Positions 10,401 to 21,432 of a stretch of DNA of 64,000 bases are shown piece after piece. The DNA is from Ceratotherium simum simum. Its lineage: Eukaryota > Chordata > Mammalia > Perissodactyla > Rhinocerotidae. Position 1 is the first letter of the stretch. The number at the start of each line of letters is the position of its first letter. The notes under the pieces are model-generated. The model ran no database searches. It had not been told where the DNA came from and saw nothing but the letters and a program-made list of their open reading frames with translations. The translations under genes were made by a program, and so were the position numbers. The stretch spans positions 28,226,271 through 28,290,270 of the forward strand of contig NW_004454178.1 in the NCBI RefSeq assembly GCF_000283155.1, given 5' to 3'.

Positions 10401-13400
10401 TGGGCAGCCCGCATCCTGCAGGGCAGGGCTCCGTGGTGGCCTCTCCAAGTGGCCGAGCACCCCTCGAAAGCAGAGGCAACTGCTGCTGCTCCTGGCTGAA
10501 TTTGCACTTGGGGCTTCTCAGTTCCCTTCAATTGGAAAACTAATTTTTCCCACCCCAATTAAAAGTTGGCAGGAATTTTCATTTTTTTCTTCATATTACA
10601 AGAGCAAAATATTTTACCACCAAAAATACAGAAGGTAAAGAACTCAGAAATTACTACTGAAAAGATAACCCAGTTTAAAAATGGACAAAGGATCTGAATA
10701 GACTCTCCAAGAAAGATGTACAGATGGCCAGTCAGCCCATGAAAAGATGTCATCCTCAGTCACCAGGGAAACGCACATCCAAACCTCAGTGAGATACCGC
10801 CTCATCCCCGCTAGGATGGAGACAATCAGAAGGTCACGTAGCTGCGAGCGTTGGCAAGGATGTGAAGAATTGGCAGCCTCATAAACCGCTGGTGGCATGA
10901 AAAATGGAGCAGCTGCTTTGGAAAGCTGTCAGTTCTTTGATGGTTTAGCTCCAGTGGAGTTACCACATGACCCAGCAGTTCCACTCCTGGGTATCTATCC
11001 ACGAGAAATGAAAACATGTGTCCACACATGTGGACCTGCACACGGATGTTCAGAGCAGCATTATTTCTAACAGCCAGAAAAGTGCGAACACCCCAAATGT
11101 CCATCACCTGATGAATAGATGAGCAAACTGGTCCATCCACACAGCAGAACGTTCTTCAGCCATAAAAAGGAAGTAAATGCTGACACATGCTACAGCGTGG
11201 ATGAGCCTTGAAGACGTGCTGAGTGAAAGGAGTCAGACGCAAAGTGGAACAGAGTGTGTGATTCCATTCGTATGAAATGTCCAGAAGAGGCAAATCCACA
11301 GAGACAGAAAGTAGATTAGTGGTTGCCAGGCGCTGGGGGAGAGGGGCTGACTGCTCATGGGTTTCTTTCTGGGGGGATGAAAATGTTCTGGAATTCAATA
11401 GTGGTGATGGTTGTATAACTTTGTGACTGTGCTAAAAACACTGAATATCACACTTTAAAGGAATGAATTTATGGTAATGAGATTATATCTACGAAAAAAA
11501 TAAAACACAGAACAGCTCAAAGAAAACAGGACCTACCGAGGACCAGCCCCTGGAGACCACCCCTGCTGGCACCTTCCAGATCGCTGCTTTTCTCCGCAGA
11601 CTTGAAAATGTGGCTATCACATGGAACTCAGGAGACAGTGCGCACCTCTCTCCGTGCGGCACCACGGACTGTGGTGCTCATCCCCTGGCCAGTCCAGACG
11701 TCTCGCTCCTCGTGGCCACCCTCCTGCGGTGGCCTTTCACCTGCCCTCTGGCAGTGTTGAGTACCTGCTGGGTGCCGGGCCTGGGGAGGCCAAGGCCACA
11801 GCTGTTAGGAGAACAGAGCCCGTTGCCAGGGCTGGCGCCCCGTGAGCAGCAGTAAATGGGGAGCATGGCGTGAGGGCACTGTCCCCAGGACCTGATGCCC
11901 TGATGGCCTGGGTGGCACTTGGAGGGGGGACCTTGAGCAGAGCCCTGGGGGCTGGGAGTGTGCTGCATGCAGCAATAAGGCTGGAATAGCATGAGCGAGG
12001 CCAGGGTGGCAGGAACAGGTCTGAGAGGGGCGGGGGACCAGCTCCCATGGGATTTCAGACTTGGATTTATTTTGAAAGAGATGCGAAGTAACAGTAATAG
12101 GGTTTAAGCAGGGGAGAGACATGGTCTGATCTATGGAGTTTTAAAAATTTCTTTCTATTGAGGTGAAATTCATGTAACACACAATTAACCATTTTAAAGT
12201 GTACAGTTCAGTGGCATTTAGTGCATTCACAATGCTGTGCCACCACCACCTCTCTAAGCTTATCATCACCCTAGAATGCCCCGTGCCCATGAAGCTGTCA
12301 CTCCCCATCCCCCTCCCCCAGAGCTGCAACCACTGATCTGCTGTCTGTCTCCGTGGATTTGCCTATTCTGGACATTTCGTAAAAATGGACTCTCACACTG
12401 TAGGTGGCCTTTTGAGTCTGTCTTCTTTCCCTCATCGTGTTTTTGAGGTTCATGCATGTTGTAGCGTGCCTCCATGCTTCCTTCCTTTTCTTGGCTGATT
12501 AATGTTCCAATGTCTGTGTGGACCACGTTTTGTTTTTCCATTCACAGTTGATGGAGGTTTTGTCGTTTCCACCTTTTGGCGATTGCGAACAGGGCTGCTG
12601 TGGATGTTCCTGGACAAGGGCTTCTTTGAGCTGGCTTATGTTTTTATAGCAATTGTTCTGCTGTGTGAAGGTGGATTGAAGGGCACGCTCGGTCCCCGCA
12701 CACGCCGCTTCCTCGGGCGATTGCCGACAAGGACCCTCGCTGCTGGGCGTGCAGGCTCTGTGCTTCCCAGAAACTGCCAGGTGCTCTCCAGCTGTCTTGC
12801 CCATCAGTTACAGGGCTGCAGAGCGACCTGGATCCTCCCATCGCCATTTAAGTTTTTAATCTGACGGATTACAATCCACGCCTTGTTTTAATTTACCTTT
12901 CTTTGATTATTAGTGAGGGCAAGCATGTTTCATATGTCTGGTGTGTTGTCTTTTTTCTTTCATGAATCAGCTGATTGTGTTCTATGCTCATGTGTCTTTT
13001 GAAAGGTTTCTTTTTTTCTCCTTGATTTATAAAATCTGTTTTTATAGTAAGGAAACTTACATCGTATAACTGGCAAGTGTTCTTCCCTGGGTTGTCATCC
13101 ATCTGTCTTTTCCTCCCAGGTGGGCTCCATCTCAGTTCTACCTCTCAGTAGCTTAGTGGTCCGGGGAAGGTCGTCCCTCCTGTGGGCGCCAGCTTCTTTA
13201 TACGGCCAAGGTCCTGCTGCCCTTGCAGGGCTGTTCAGGGGAACAGACAAGCCTGGGGTTGCATCAGGCGGTCAGCTGGCTAGGCACCTTATCCAGTTGG
13301 GGAGCTGTGGGGAGGGCCTGGCACCCTGGGTGCCAACCCCAGTCATCAGCAGAATGTCAGGGGGAGCAGCTCAGAGAGGCTCAGCCCCTTCGCATGACCC

Positions 13401-15061
13401 TGAGGTCTGGACTCGAGCCGAGGTCCTGGCGGCCTTCTGACCAGCATCCGTCTCTCCCCGCAGGCATCACATGGGGCAAGGTGGTGTCCCTATACTTGGT
13501 GGCCGCGGGCCTGGCCGTGGACTGTGTGCGGCACGCCCAGCCCGCCATGGTCCATGCTCTCGTCGACTGCCTTGGGGAGTTTGTACGCAAGACCCTGGCG
13601 ACCTGGCTGCGGAGGCGTGGCGGATGGGTGAGGGGGGACCTGGGGGTGCAGGGTGCAGGGGTGCTGGGAAGGGGAGCGCGGTGCTAGGGGTTGGAGGAGC
13701 GGAGAAGCGAGGACACCGGGAGGAGGGGGCGAGGGCTGGGGCTGCCAGGCCCAGGGCTGCTCCTGCTGCCAGCTCCAGTGCTGACCCCTCCCCTGCTCCC
13801 TGCAAGTGCCGACCCCGATCTCGCAGCTCCGGTGCTAAAGACTTGCTGCCCCAGAGCCTCTGCATGGCAGAACGTGGCCCATGGCCCTGGGCCCCTTGGC
13901 CTGGGAGAGGCAGAATTCAGCCCCCTCGGAGAGAAAATCCCAACACTGCTCAGAACACTCTTGTCCTGCCCTCCCCCTGCCAGGTTCTGGGGCCAGGATG
14001 AGGCAGGGGTGGGTGTCAAAGTCCTACCCCACCACTGTCTCCATGCCCCCAACCTTGGGAGCTACTGGGCCCTGGACATAGGGGGCTGGCCCCACCCATA
14101 GGAGATCTGTTTCCTTCTCTGTAAAATGGGTGGTGAGCAAGGGGTGCGTGAAGTGCACTGGCCACAGGTGACGGAGCTGTGGTTAGAGCCAAGGGTCGAG
14201 GTCAAGTGGTCAAGTGGCTGGGGCTTCGGTCTCCTCTGAAGGTGGCACTGGGTGGGGGCAGGGATGGTGTTGCTTCCAGAATGACTCACGCGGCTGTGGG
14301 CATCCCTGAGCACAGAGACCTTGAGGCCTGTGTCCCCTCCTGCCTTCCTCTCCGTGGAGCCTGGCTGGGGCGGCCAGGACACTGACTGACACCATGGCCA
14401 AAGGTCAGACTGTGGGGAATGGATTTCATTTCTTAGCAGGAATAGAAAGAAATAAGGAAATAAGGAGTGGCCATTCACTGGGCTCTGGAAAGCTCAGTTC
14501 CTGCTCCTGTTCCAAGGGAGATTCTGAAGCTGGATCTGTCCCTCCTGGTACCCAGGCTCCACAGCACCCCACAGCAGGATGCTCAGGTGTTTGTAGCCCC
14601 TGCGGGCAGCAGGCAGGTGGCCGAGCTGGGAACATTGGTGCAATTCTGGTGTTGGGGGCACAGCAGGCTCTGTCCTGCTCGGCAGTGTCCCATCTGCTAG
14701 CCTGGCCCAGCTGCCTGCTCTCCCCACCGTGAGCACCTCCCTTCCCTTCTCCCTCTCTGAATCCTCAGGGTTGGGGCTGGGCCCATGTGGAGCCTTCAGT
14801 CCAGACAAGACCACAGACTTTCCCTAAATGGCCTCATGCATTCCCTCAAGAGACTCAGCTGACATCCAGTGCAAGGCGCTGGGGGCCTGGCCCTCTCCCA
14901 GCTCTGCTCTCTAACTGTCCCCTCTTCCCTCTCAGACCGACGTCCTCAAGTGTGTAGTCAGCACAGACCCTGGCTTCCGCTCCCATTGGCTCGTGGCCGC
15001 ATTCTACAGCTTCGGCCGCTTCCTGAAGGCTGCCTTCTTCGTGCTGTTGCCAGAGAGATGA
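4208..15061 (+). CDS. BOK: BOK, BCL-2-related ovarian killer (gene-level entry, four coding exons)
   Basis: Joining 4208-4430, 7205-7333, 13464-13627 and 14936-15061 gives 642 nt, that is 213 residues plus stop, against 212 in human BOK. Every junction has GT/AG ends and compatible phase (1, 1, 0). The protein is a multidomain BCL-2-family effector that permeabilises the outer mitochondrial membrane and also acts at ER membranes. Visible parts: an N-terminal BH4-like helix region (about residues 15-45); BH3 around 64-81, with LRLGDELELI crossing the first intron; BH1 around 117-136 (GITWGKVVSLY); BH2 around 165-177 (WLRRRGGWTDVLK); and a hydrophobic C-terminal tail from about 190 (WLVAAFYSFGRF) to the final LLPER. 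The start ATG has G at -3 and G at +4. The one-residue excess over human comes from an extra Gly near residue 61. Its neighbour THAP4 converges on it from the opposite strand. Confidence 0.97.
4431..7204 (+). other. BOK: BOK intron between coding exons 1 and 2
   Basis: This 2.8 kb intron is GC-rich and looks mostly unique. I recognise no clear SINE or LINE. The open frames on both strands lack homology and splice support. The 'ttaattaattag' motif near 6400 is a small AT island. Confidence 0.7.
7205..7333 (+). CDS. BOK: BOK coding exon 2
   Basis: The acceptor 'gacggcacag' ends at 7204 and the donor g|gtaggc is at 7334. It carries GDELELIRPSIYRNVARQLN through VTDAFLAVSAQIFSAG, completing BH3 and leading into BH1. 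It is 129 nt and in phase 1 at both ends. Confidence 0.96.
8630..8705 (+). repeat. MIR SINE fragment, plus orientation
   Basis: 'ccagctgtgtgacctcgg' followed by 'ggcttcagtttcctcacct' is the conserved MIR core in sense orientation. Confidence 0.8.
10120..10340 (+). repeat. Possible L2 LINE 3' fragment
   Basis: The phrase 'ccaggccttgcacacactg' with 'ctcaggctggaccttcctgc' resembles the L2 phrase 'gcctttgcacatgctgttcc' followed by 'ctgcctggaa'. The repeat is ancient and only a fragment is recognisable. Confidence 0.45.
10640..11510 (+). mobile_element. L1 3' end (ORF2 C-terminus plus 3' UTR), plus strand
   Basis: Familiar L1 ORF2 phrases occur in order: 'tttaaaaatggacaaagg', 'ccatgaaaagatgtc', 'gagataccgcctcatc', 'cagcagttccactcctggg', 'ggatgttcagagcagcatta', 'ccataaaaaggaag' and 'gtggttgccaggcgctggg'. 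It ends in an A-rich tail near 11500. It is 5'-truncated and heavily mutated, as expected for an old mammalian L1 subfamily. Confidence 0.88.
11740..12140 (-). repeat. L2 LINE 3' portion, minus orientation
   Basis: 'aagcaggggagagacatggtc' and 'ggatttattttgaaagagatg' are the reverse complement of the L2 3' portion (the plus-strand phrase is 'ttttgagcaggggagtgac'). The upstream 'gagtacctgctgggtgccgg' fits the L2 tail. Confidence 0.65.
12145..13110 (-). mobile_element. L1 3' end, minus strand
   Basis: On the plus strand it starts with 'ctattgaggtgaaattcatg' and passes through 'aagtgtacagttcagtggca', 'ttgcctattctggacattt' and 'ccaccttttggcgattgcga'. This is an antisense L1 3' UTR followed by the ORF2 C-terminus. 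It lies directly next to the minus-strand L2. The open frame at 12502-12864 is the antisense strand of this element, not a gene. Confidence 0.88.
13464..13627 (+). CDS. BOK: BOK coding exon 3
   Basis: The acceptor 'tctccccgcag' ends at 13463 and the donor tgg|gtgagg is at 13628. It encodes GITWGKVVSLYLVAAGLAVD through TLATWLRRRGGW, which holds BH1 and the first part of BH2. It is 164 nt, ending in phase 0. Confidence 0.96.
13628..14935 (+). other. BOK: BOK last intron
   Basis: A 1.3 kb GC-rich intron. A weak MIR-like trace ('tttccttctctgtaaaatgg') lies near 14110. Otherwise I see no recognisable repeat or gene. Confidence 0.7.
14936..15061 (+). CDS. BOK: BOK last coding exon
   Basis: The acceptor 'cttccctctcag' ends at 14935. 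It encodes TDVLKCVVSTDPGFRSHW, then the hydrophobic C-terminal membrane segment ending FFVLLPER, with stop TGA at 15059-15061. The 3' UTR follows to about 15770. Confidence 0.96.
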   Translation, partial: TDVLKCVVSTDPGFRSHWLVAAFYSFGRFLKAAFFVLLPER

Positions 15062-15770
15062 GCCACCAGCTTGAGCAGAGGCCATAGCCCAGCCTTCTGA
15101 CCCAGGAGGTGCTTGGCCCCCGAAAGCATCGCCCTCCTCCCCGTCCGTGCTGGGAAGACTCTTGGAGCCCTGCCTCGAAGCTGGAGGCCCTGCCCTGAGG
15201 CCCCTCCGCAGACCCAGGCCTTCTGGAAGGAGGAGCAGAGGGGCTTCCCTGGGCCTGGAGCTGGGCTTCGGGGCTGACCTGTGGCCCTTCCCCACTGTGC
15301 CCCTTCTTCTGGAACCTCTTCTCATCCCTTTTCTTTCTGGAGCCAGAAAGTCAGGGTCACCTCCCAGGCCCCAAGGGAAGGGAGCTGGGACACCAAGCTC
15401 TCATGACGCTGGGTCCCATCCATGAAGGGGACCATGGCAGGACACGAGCTGGCCTCAGTCCTCGTGGGCAGTGGGCCCTGCACATTCGGTCTGAAGGTGA
15501 CTCTGGCCTGGCCACGGCTGAGGAGTGTGGGGTCTTCTGACCCTGCAAACAGAGCATAAGCCTCATGTGCTGGTTGCTTAATCCATTTCTGGAGGGAGAC
15601 TGTGTCCCCCACCTGTGGCAGGGTCCTTGTGTACCTGTGGCAGGGTCCTTGAGTGGCAGGGCCCAGGGCATGGGCTCCAGGCTGGCACACCTGCCTGTGA
15701 ACGGCAGAGTCCACGAACAAGAGGGATGGTGTGTGTGTTTGAGTCCAATAAAGTTTGACGGCAACAGAAG
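15062..15770 (+). other. BOK: BOK 3' untranslated region
   Basis: About 700 nt of GC-rich sequence lie between the stop codon and the first good poly(A) signal. I see no repeat in it apart from a short local duplication near 15610-15650 ('tgtggcagggtccttg' twice). The end is placed about 20 nt after the signal. Confidence 0.75.
15747..15752 (+). terminator. BOK: BOK polyadenylation signal AATAAA
   Basis: A canonical AATAAA lies in 'gagtccaataaagtttgac', followed by a GT-rich stretch, about 690 nt after the BOK stop. It is the first canonical signal downstream of the coding end. Confidence 0.8.
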
Positions 15771-16690
15771 TGACCCATCTGCTGTCCTTGTGCCATCCTC
15801 GTGGGACTGCCCAGGGATGCGACAGGAGGCAGGTGAATCCAGGGTGATAGAGTATGAAGCGCAGAACGATCCCAATGTCTTCCCTCATTGAGCCACGACA
15901 GGGAGCTCACACATACATCACAGGCGTGCACACATTTGGGCATGCACAGTGGCGTGTACACTCACGTGTGCATGTGCACTCACACTGTCACGTGCACAGA
16001 CACACCAGGAACAAGTGGCAGGTTGCTCAGCAGCACGGCTCTCCACAGCTCCCAGTCTGTCCCGGTCGTTCTCACCCTTTCATGTTGCTAACAACAGCCT
16101 CCTGTTTCCCTTACTGATGGCTTCCCCCTCCGCTCAGAGGCCCAGCTCCTGTCCATCCACTGCAGGGCGGGGTCCTGGGCAGGACCCACACCCTGCCTTC
16201 TAACACAGGGACATTCTCCTCCCCAAGCCTGTCTGACTCCAGCTCAGGCCAGAGGCACACAGTGCTGGAGAGCTGTGACCAGCCTCTCAGCCTCAATTTC
16301 CCTTTCTGTACCATGCAGGGTTGAGCCAGACCACTGCTGAGGTCTTCCAGCCCTGCCCTCTCATCCAGCCTCCGAGGAAGCGAGAGTCCTGAAGGACGAG
16401 GCCACTGTACACAAGGTGAAGCCCGTCCTCACCTCGCCCCCCATCACCCCGTGAGACTGCTCTCCCCGGCTTCCTCCCGGGAGTGCTGCCTCTGAAGGCC
16501 CCTTGCCTCCTGGAAGCCCCGCCTGCCGGTACACCCTCACCCACAGTGTGGCAGTGCGAAGTCTGGCCAGGTGCCCGGTGACGGCAGGTGGGAAGAAGGA
16601 AGGGAGGAAGGGGAAGCCGATGGAGATGGACGTTGCCCGAGGCTGCTCCTGCCCCACCTCCTGTCATCCGCTCCTCGGATCAGATCCTTC
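15771..16690. other. Spacer between BOK and the L1/MaLR block
   Basis: There is no gene. Positions 15895-16010 are a degenerate CA/TG-rich tract. Near 16290 'cctcaatttccctttctgta' is a possible MIR trace. The remainder appears unique. Confidence 0.6.
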
Positions 16691-17815
16691 CGTGTGTTCA
16701 GTGTACCAAAGTCACGTTACAAACACTAAGAGAATCGAGAGAAGCAGCAGGATTTAAAGTAACAGATCAGTCGTCTGTATACATTGAGTTAGAAGATATA
16801 GTGGAACAGACGCCACATTTCCAACAGCCACAGGTAAATTCCTCGGCATAAACCAAGCGAGAAATGTGAAGCCCAATGTGAGGAAACTTTCAATGTACCT
16901 TGGAGACAGCCAGGTGCATGAACACAGAAGGAAACACTGTGTTCCTGGAGAGGAAACCCAGCTCATGGAGAAGACAGTTCTCCAGAAGTACATTTATAAA
17001 TTTAATGTAATTCTTATAAAAATACCACAATGGTGTTTTTTTTTCTTGGATCTAAACAAGCTAATGATGAGAGGAAAATTTTTAAAAAGCAGAAATAGCC
17101 AGGAAAATCCTTAAAAAAAAAAATGAGGAGGGACGAGGCCTACCTGCTGCTGAACCATCCCTCTGCCGAGTCTCTGTCACTGACCTGTGAGGCAGCTGGC
17201 CAGATGCAGACCAACAGGCCCAGGGACACAGGGCAGCCAGACCCCAGGGCCTACAAAACAAGTGTGTGATGAAGGCAGCAGCTTATACCAGTGGGGAGAG
17301 GATGCTTGTCAACAGACCAACCACTCGGAAAAAGACTAACTTGGACCTGTATGTCACACTATCACCCAGACAAATTCCAAATGGCTCAAAGAGCTAAGTA
17401 TAAAAAATGAGACAAGTACTAGAAAAAATGGGTGATTTTTTTGTAAGTGGAGTGTGGGCAAAACCTCCCTAAATATGATTTAAAATCTAGGAACAATAAG
17501 AGACAAAATATGTACTAGAAAAAACTATAACATTTAATGTTTTCAAAAATATTTGTAACTTGAGATAGAATACAGACTAGTGGTTGTCAGGGAGGGCTGG
17601 GGGCAGGGGGAGTGGTGACTGCTTAATGGGGATGAGGTTTCCTTTTGGTGTGAGAAAGCCGTTCTGGAAGTAAAGAGAGGTCATGGTTGCGCATCATTGT
17701 GAATGTACTAAATGCCGTTAGAGTGAACACTTTATTTTTTTAATACACTTTAAAATGGTTAAAATGGTGAACTTTATAAGAGTGCATTTTAGTGTAATAA
17801 AAAAATTGTAATTGA
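16690..17815 (+). mobile_element. Decayed L1 ORF2 3' part and 3' UTR, plus strand
   Basis: The run 'aatttaatgtaattcttata' and 'aaaataccacaatggtgttt' corresponds to the L1 phrase about 'attcaatgcaatccctatc'. Further on, 'ctagtggttgtcagggag' and 'ttaaaatggttaaaatggtg' mark the 3' UTR. A GC-richer patch near 17140-17280 fits the L1 poorly and may be an insertion. Confidence 0.75.
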
Positions 17816-17869
17816 AAATTAGGAATATTAGGATTAATATTCCTAATTCAAAAGAGCTCATCAGCTCCA

Positions 17870-18775
17870 GAAATCAAGAAGGAAAAGACAAAAAATAAAA
17901 GAAATGCAAACCCAAACTACCCCAAGATCCCACTTCTCACCTGTTAGGTTGGCCCAAGTCCAAGTTTGCCCACAGCCTCTGTTGTGGGTGGGGGCAGCCA
18001 CCTCACATGACGCTGTGGGGATGCAGAATGGCACGGTCCCTGTGGGGACGGGACAAGTCATACACACATTTACCTTTGGGACATTTACGACTTTACAACT
18101 TCTAGAAATCTGTCCCAAAGATATGCTGGCAAAAACCGAAATGATAGGTACACAGGTTGTTCCTTGTGACGTTCTTTGATTATTGAAAAGAATGGAGACA
18201 TCACGAATGCCCAGCATTAGGGGATCTGCTGGGTCACCTGTGGGATGGTCGCCTATCTGTGCTGTATACACCTGTGTGGAGTAAAATGTACCTGATCTTA
18301 CACTTTTGACAATAAAGTCATGGAGACAAAGGTAACGAGAACAGTCAATTTGTAGAAATTAAACAAATGAGCTTGTACATCAAGTGGGTGACATAAGCAC
18401 CCAGAGCAATCAGTTATTCCAATTATAATATATTTTAACTTTATATCTTCAATGAGAAAGGTGTAAAAACGAGCAAAAAACCCAAACCTCAATCAGTAGT
18501 CCTATTGTTACGAACAGTATTATTATTCCAAAATAATTACTTGCATCCTGTAGGACATGGCAAATAATGTAGAGAACCAAGATTTTCATGTTAAAAGAGA
18601 TAAAAATCAAAGAATTTAAGTGAAAAATTTTATAATCTTAAATTTTGAATTGGGAACAGTATAGACACATAATTTTTTTTCCTTAAAAAATGCATATATC
18701 CCCCCTAAAGCAGGGTGGAGGGCCATGATCTCTGCAAGGTAACGTCACACAGTTCAGTGAAAATCAATGAGGAAA
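17870..18775 (+). mobile_element. Older L1-type LINE fragment, plus strand
   Basis: 'aaatctgtcccaaagatatg', 'ataggtacacaggttgttcc', and 'acgaatgcccagcattaggg' match the older L1M-type 3' region, whose usual wording is 'cccatcaataggggactgg'. It is strongly mutated and AT-rich at its end. Confidence 0.6.
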
Positions 18776-18779
18776 TGAT

Positions 18780-19910
18780 AAACCCACGTTCCGGTTCTGC
18801 CGGGGAAAGGCCTGGAAGCAGAGCAGCCGGCATGCCGAGCATACCAGTGCCGACTGTGGTCTCAGGTTCCCACCCCCACTAAAGGGAGCCGGGCTCTGGG
18901 GCAGGAGACGGGGGAGAGGATTGTGGCGCCGAGCATGGAGGGCATCAAGGGATTGAGGGCTTCTCTGGCCAACTCTGGGATCATTTGAGCACCTCCTGTC
19001 TGTCGAAGAACAAGACTGCACTTGCCTAGAATCGCCTCAAATATTCACAAGGTCCTGGGTTCCTAACAGGAGCAGGAGGAGGAGGGGTGGTGGTGGGAGA
19101 AATAGCTCAACCCACCGCCCATCGCCGAGGTTCCAGGGCATTCTTACTCTGACAACTGACAATTTAAGAGAAAGAATTAAGCTTTTATGCTGGCTTCCAG
19201 GTATGAACTTAATTCAGGGTAACCCAACAGCCTAATGGATGGAGGGAAGTTCTTGGGCGAGAATTCCAGCCACTGAATGCAGGAGGGACAGTAGAGTCAG
19301 AAAACCAATCCACAACTCTGGTGGAGGAGCTGGTTCAGGCGATGGTCACCCACGGGGGACAAAACATTCCAGTGAAAGGCTGATGGGAACCTGAGACTAA
19401 AGGGCCCAGGTGGTCACCATCTGAGCCTATTCATTTAGCATCAGGAGAGTGAGACAAGCAGACATAGTGAGGCTCCTGGTGTGTGGGGACAGGACGGCCT
19501 GGACCCCCCTTAGGAAGTGTGTATCCGGTCAGAACTTTCGATCCAACTTCCAGACTAGAGGAATTAGAGGGCATGGAGGAACAAGTCAGACGCTACAAGG
19601 AACCCAGGTGAATCCAGAATCCAGACGGGGGACGCCTTCCAGGATTAGTGACCAGCTTCCCAGGAGCTAAATGTCAGGGGGAGGGGGAGACGACCAGATG
19701 ACCTTGTCAGTTATTTGCTCCTCATCTCGCAGCTCCAAGCTGAACCTTCCATGCCCCGCTCTGGGGGCTGCCCTCCCAGACCCCCTCCTGGCTTCGAGCA
19801 GGGAGGAGGAGCCTGGGATGCAGGAGGGGGAGTGGGACTTCCTTGATGCTCCCAGCTTCTTTCAGCATCGCTCTAGCAGCTGACAGCTCTGAACTCAGCG
19901 TCCAGGTTCC
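18780..19910. other. Unassigned 1.1 kb, possibly ancient LINE 3' UTR
   Basis: Part of this (about 19150-19450) has wording such as 'ttcttgggcgagaattccag' and 'gctgatgggaacctgagact' that reminds me of 3' UTRs of very old L1M subfamilies. I cannot confirm that. No gene is visible, and the short open frames have no known domain. Confidence 0.35.
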
Positions 19911-19914
19911 CTGA

Positions 19915-20290
19915 TGCTGTAGTCGGAATCTTTGTTTTCCCCCAAATTCATATGTTGAAATCCTAACCCCTGAAGTGATGGTATGAGGTGCGGCCTTTGA
20001 ACGTGATTAGGACGTGACAGCTCTGCCCTCATTGTTGGGATTAGTGCCCTTGTAACAGAGACCCCAGAGAGCCAGCTCATTCCTTCTGCCATATGAGGTT
20101 ACAGCGGAGATGGCCATCTGTGAGGAAGTGAGCTCTCACCAGAACAAATCGGCCAGCAGCCTGATCTTGGGCTTGTAGCCTCCAGGACTGTGAGAAATAA
20201 ATTTCTGTGGTTTATAAGCCCCTCCCACCTCATTTATGGTATTTTTGTTACAGAAATAAGTTTCTGACTTATTTCTGAACTAAGTCAGAA
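19915..20290 (+). mobile_element. MLT1-like LTR (5' LTR of the MaLR remnant)
   Basis: 'cccccaaattcatatgttga', 'aatcctaacccctgaag', 'ccatatgaggttacagcgg' and 'ctgtgagaaataaatttctg' follow the MLT1 LTR plan, including an AATAAA near the R region. It runs directly into MaLR internal sequence. Confidence 0.8.
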
Positions 20291-20316
20291 AATTGTTACT
20301 GAGAAGTGGTGGTGCA

Positions 20317-20578
20317 GGGGCCGGCCCCGTGGCTTAGCGGTTAAGTGCTCGCATTCCGCTACTGGCGGCCCGGGTTTGGATCCCGGGCGCGCGCCGACAC
20401 ACCACTTGTCCGGCCATGCTGAGGTGGCGTCCCACATACAGCAACTAGAAGGATGTGCAGCTATGACATACAACTATCTACTGGGGCTTTGGGGAGAAAA
20501 AGGGAAAAAAAGGAGGAGGATTGGCAATAGATGTTAGCTCAGGGCTGGTCTTCCTCTCACACACACACACACACAAAG
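20317..20578 (+). mobile_element. ERE-type SINE, plus strand
   Basis: It has a complete head (ggggccggccccgtggc), the B-box 'gtttggatcccgg', the 'cagcaactagaaggatgtgc' middle, 'ctatctactggggctttggg', and a second arm 'gaggaggattggcaatagat'. It ends in a (CA)n tail at about 20560-20576. It is inserted in MaLR internal DNA. Confidence 0.95.
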
Positions 20579-20792
20579 TGGGGGTGCTGCTGTAACAGAC
20601 ACCTAAAAATGTGGAAGCGGCTTTGGAACTTAGAGTTTGGAAGAGTTTTGAGGTGCCTGCTAGAAAAAGCCCACATTGCCATGAAGGGACCGAAAGGGAG
20701 ATTCTGGTGAGAGCCCAGAAAGAGAAGAGGACTCAGCATTCTTAGAGAATACCTAAGTAGTCCTGAATAGAATGTTGGTAGAAATCAAACTG

Positions 20793-21432
20793 GTAAACAG
20801 TTAGCCATTGATGATTAGGTAGCTAGCAACTAAAGTTGTTTTCCTTTTTGCTCTTACTGATTGTAGCCTTTAGGTGTTCCCCCGCCCATTGTTAACCGTG
20901 CTGCTTAGGCAACACGCTGTCTGACTCCCACTAGCTTCCTACAGATGACATCTCCCGGAGCCTGGGTCACCATGGTAATGGGTGTTTGAGCTGTTTTTCA
21001 GGAAGTAGGACCCCCTTGTCCAGTTCAGGCCGGTTGAGACCACTAATCCATCAAATGGGCCCTTGCAGATGTCCGGTAAGTGACCTTTTGATGTCAAGAG
21101 GCTGAAAACTCCACCCTCAGGTCATGCTAATGCCACCATTTTGTGAACATTTGTCCTATGAAGAGGCGTGAAGTCTGACTACACTTGCACAGATCATCAA
21201 TTACCTCACCTCTCCTTACCTCCAATCATCTAGCTCCACATTTCAGACCACCTTGACCCCTACCCCGTAAATATCCTTGAGCCCCCATTTTTGGGGAAGG
21301 CAGATTTGAGACTCGTTCTCCCACTTCCTCACTTGGCTGCCTTGTGATTAAAACCCCCTCTCTGCTGCAATCTCGTTGTCTTGGTGTTTAGCTTTCAGGG
21401 CAAGGGGCAAAAACGAACCTGGTTCGGTAACA
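20793..21432 (+). mobile_element. LTR A: ERV-type LTR inserted in the MaLR internal region
   Basis: It starts 'tggtaaacagttag' and ends 'ggttcggtaaca', fitting TG...CA ends. Near-identical flanks (caaac / gaaac) suggest a short target duplication. The MaLR internal sequence reads across the join: '...gttggtagaaat' on the left resumes at 'acatggacagtaaagg' on the right. It is about 640 bp, with an ATTAAA-type signal near 21350. It is related to LTR B. Confidence 0.75.

Larger units (their letters stand above)
7334..13463 (+). other. BOK: BOK intron between coding exons 2 and 3
   Basis: A 6.1 kb intron. The first 3 kb is GC-rich and mostly unique, with one MIR near 8630-8705. The last 3 kb is mostly repeat: L2 pieces, a plus-strand L1 3' end (10640-11510), a minus-strand L2 (11740-12140) and a minus-strand L1 (12145-13110). 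Confidence 0.8.

Noticed and set aside
10031..10543. 170-residue plus-strand frame in a BOK intron
   Set aside because: It lies in intronic DNA with L2-like content, without homology or splice signals.
20317..20578. tRNA-like sequences within the EREs as true tRNA genes
   Set aside because: The A and B boxes belong to the SINE promoter; the anticodon arm and acceptor stem are not kept and the sequence continues into the SINE body.
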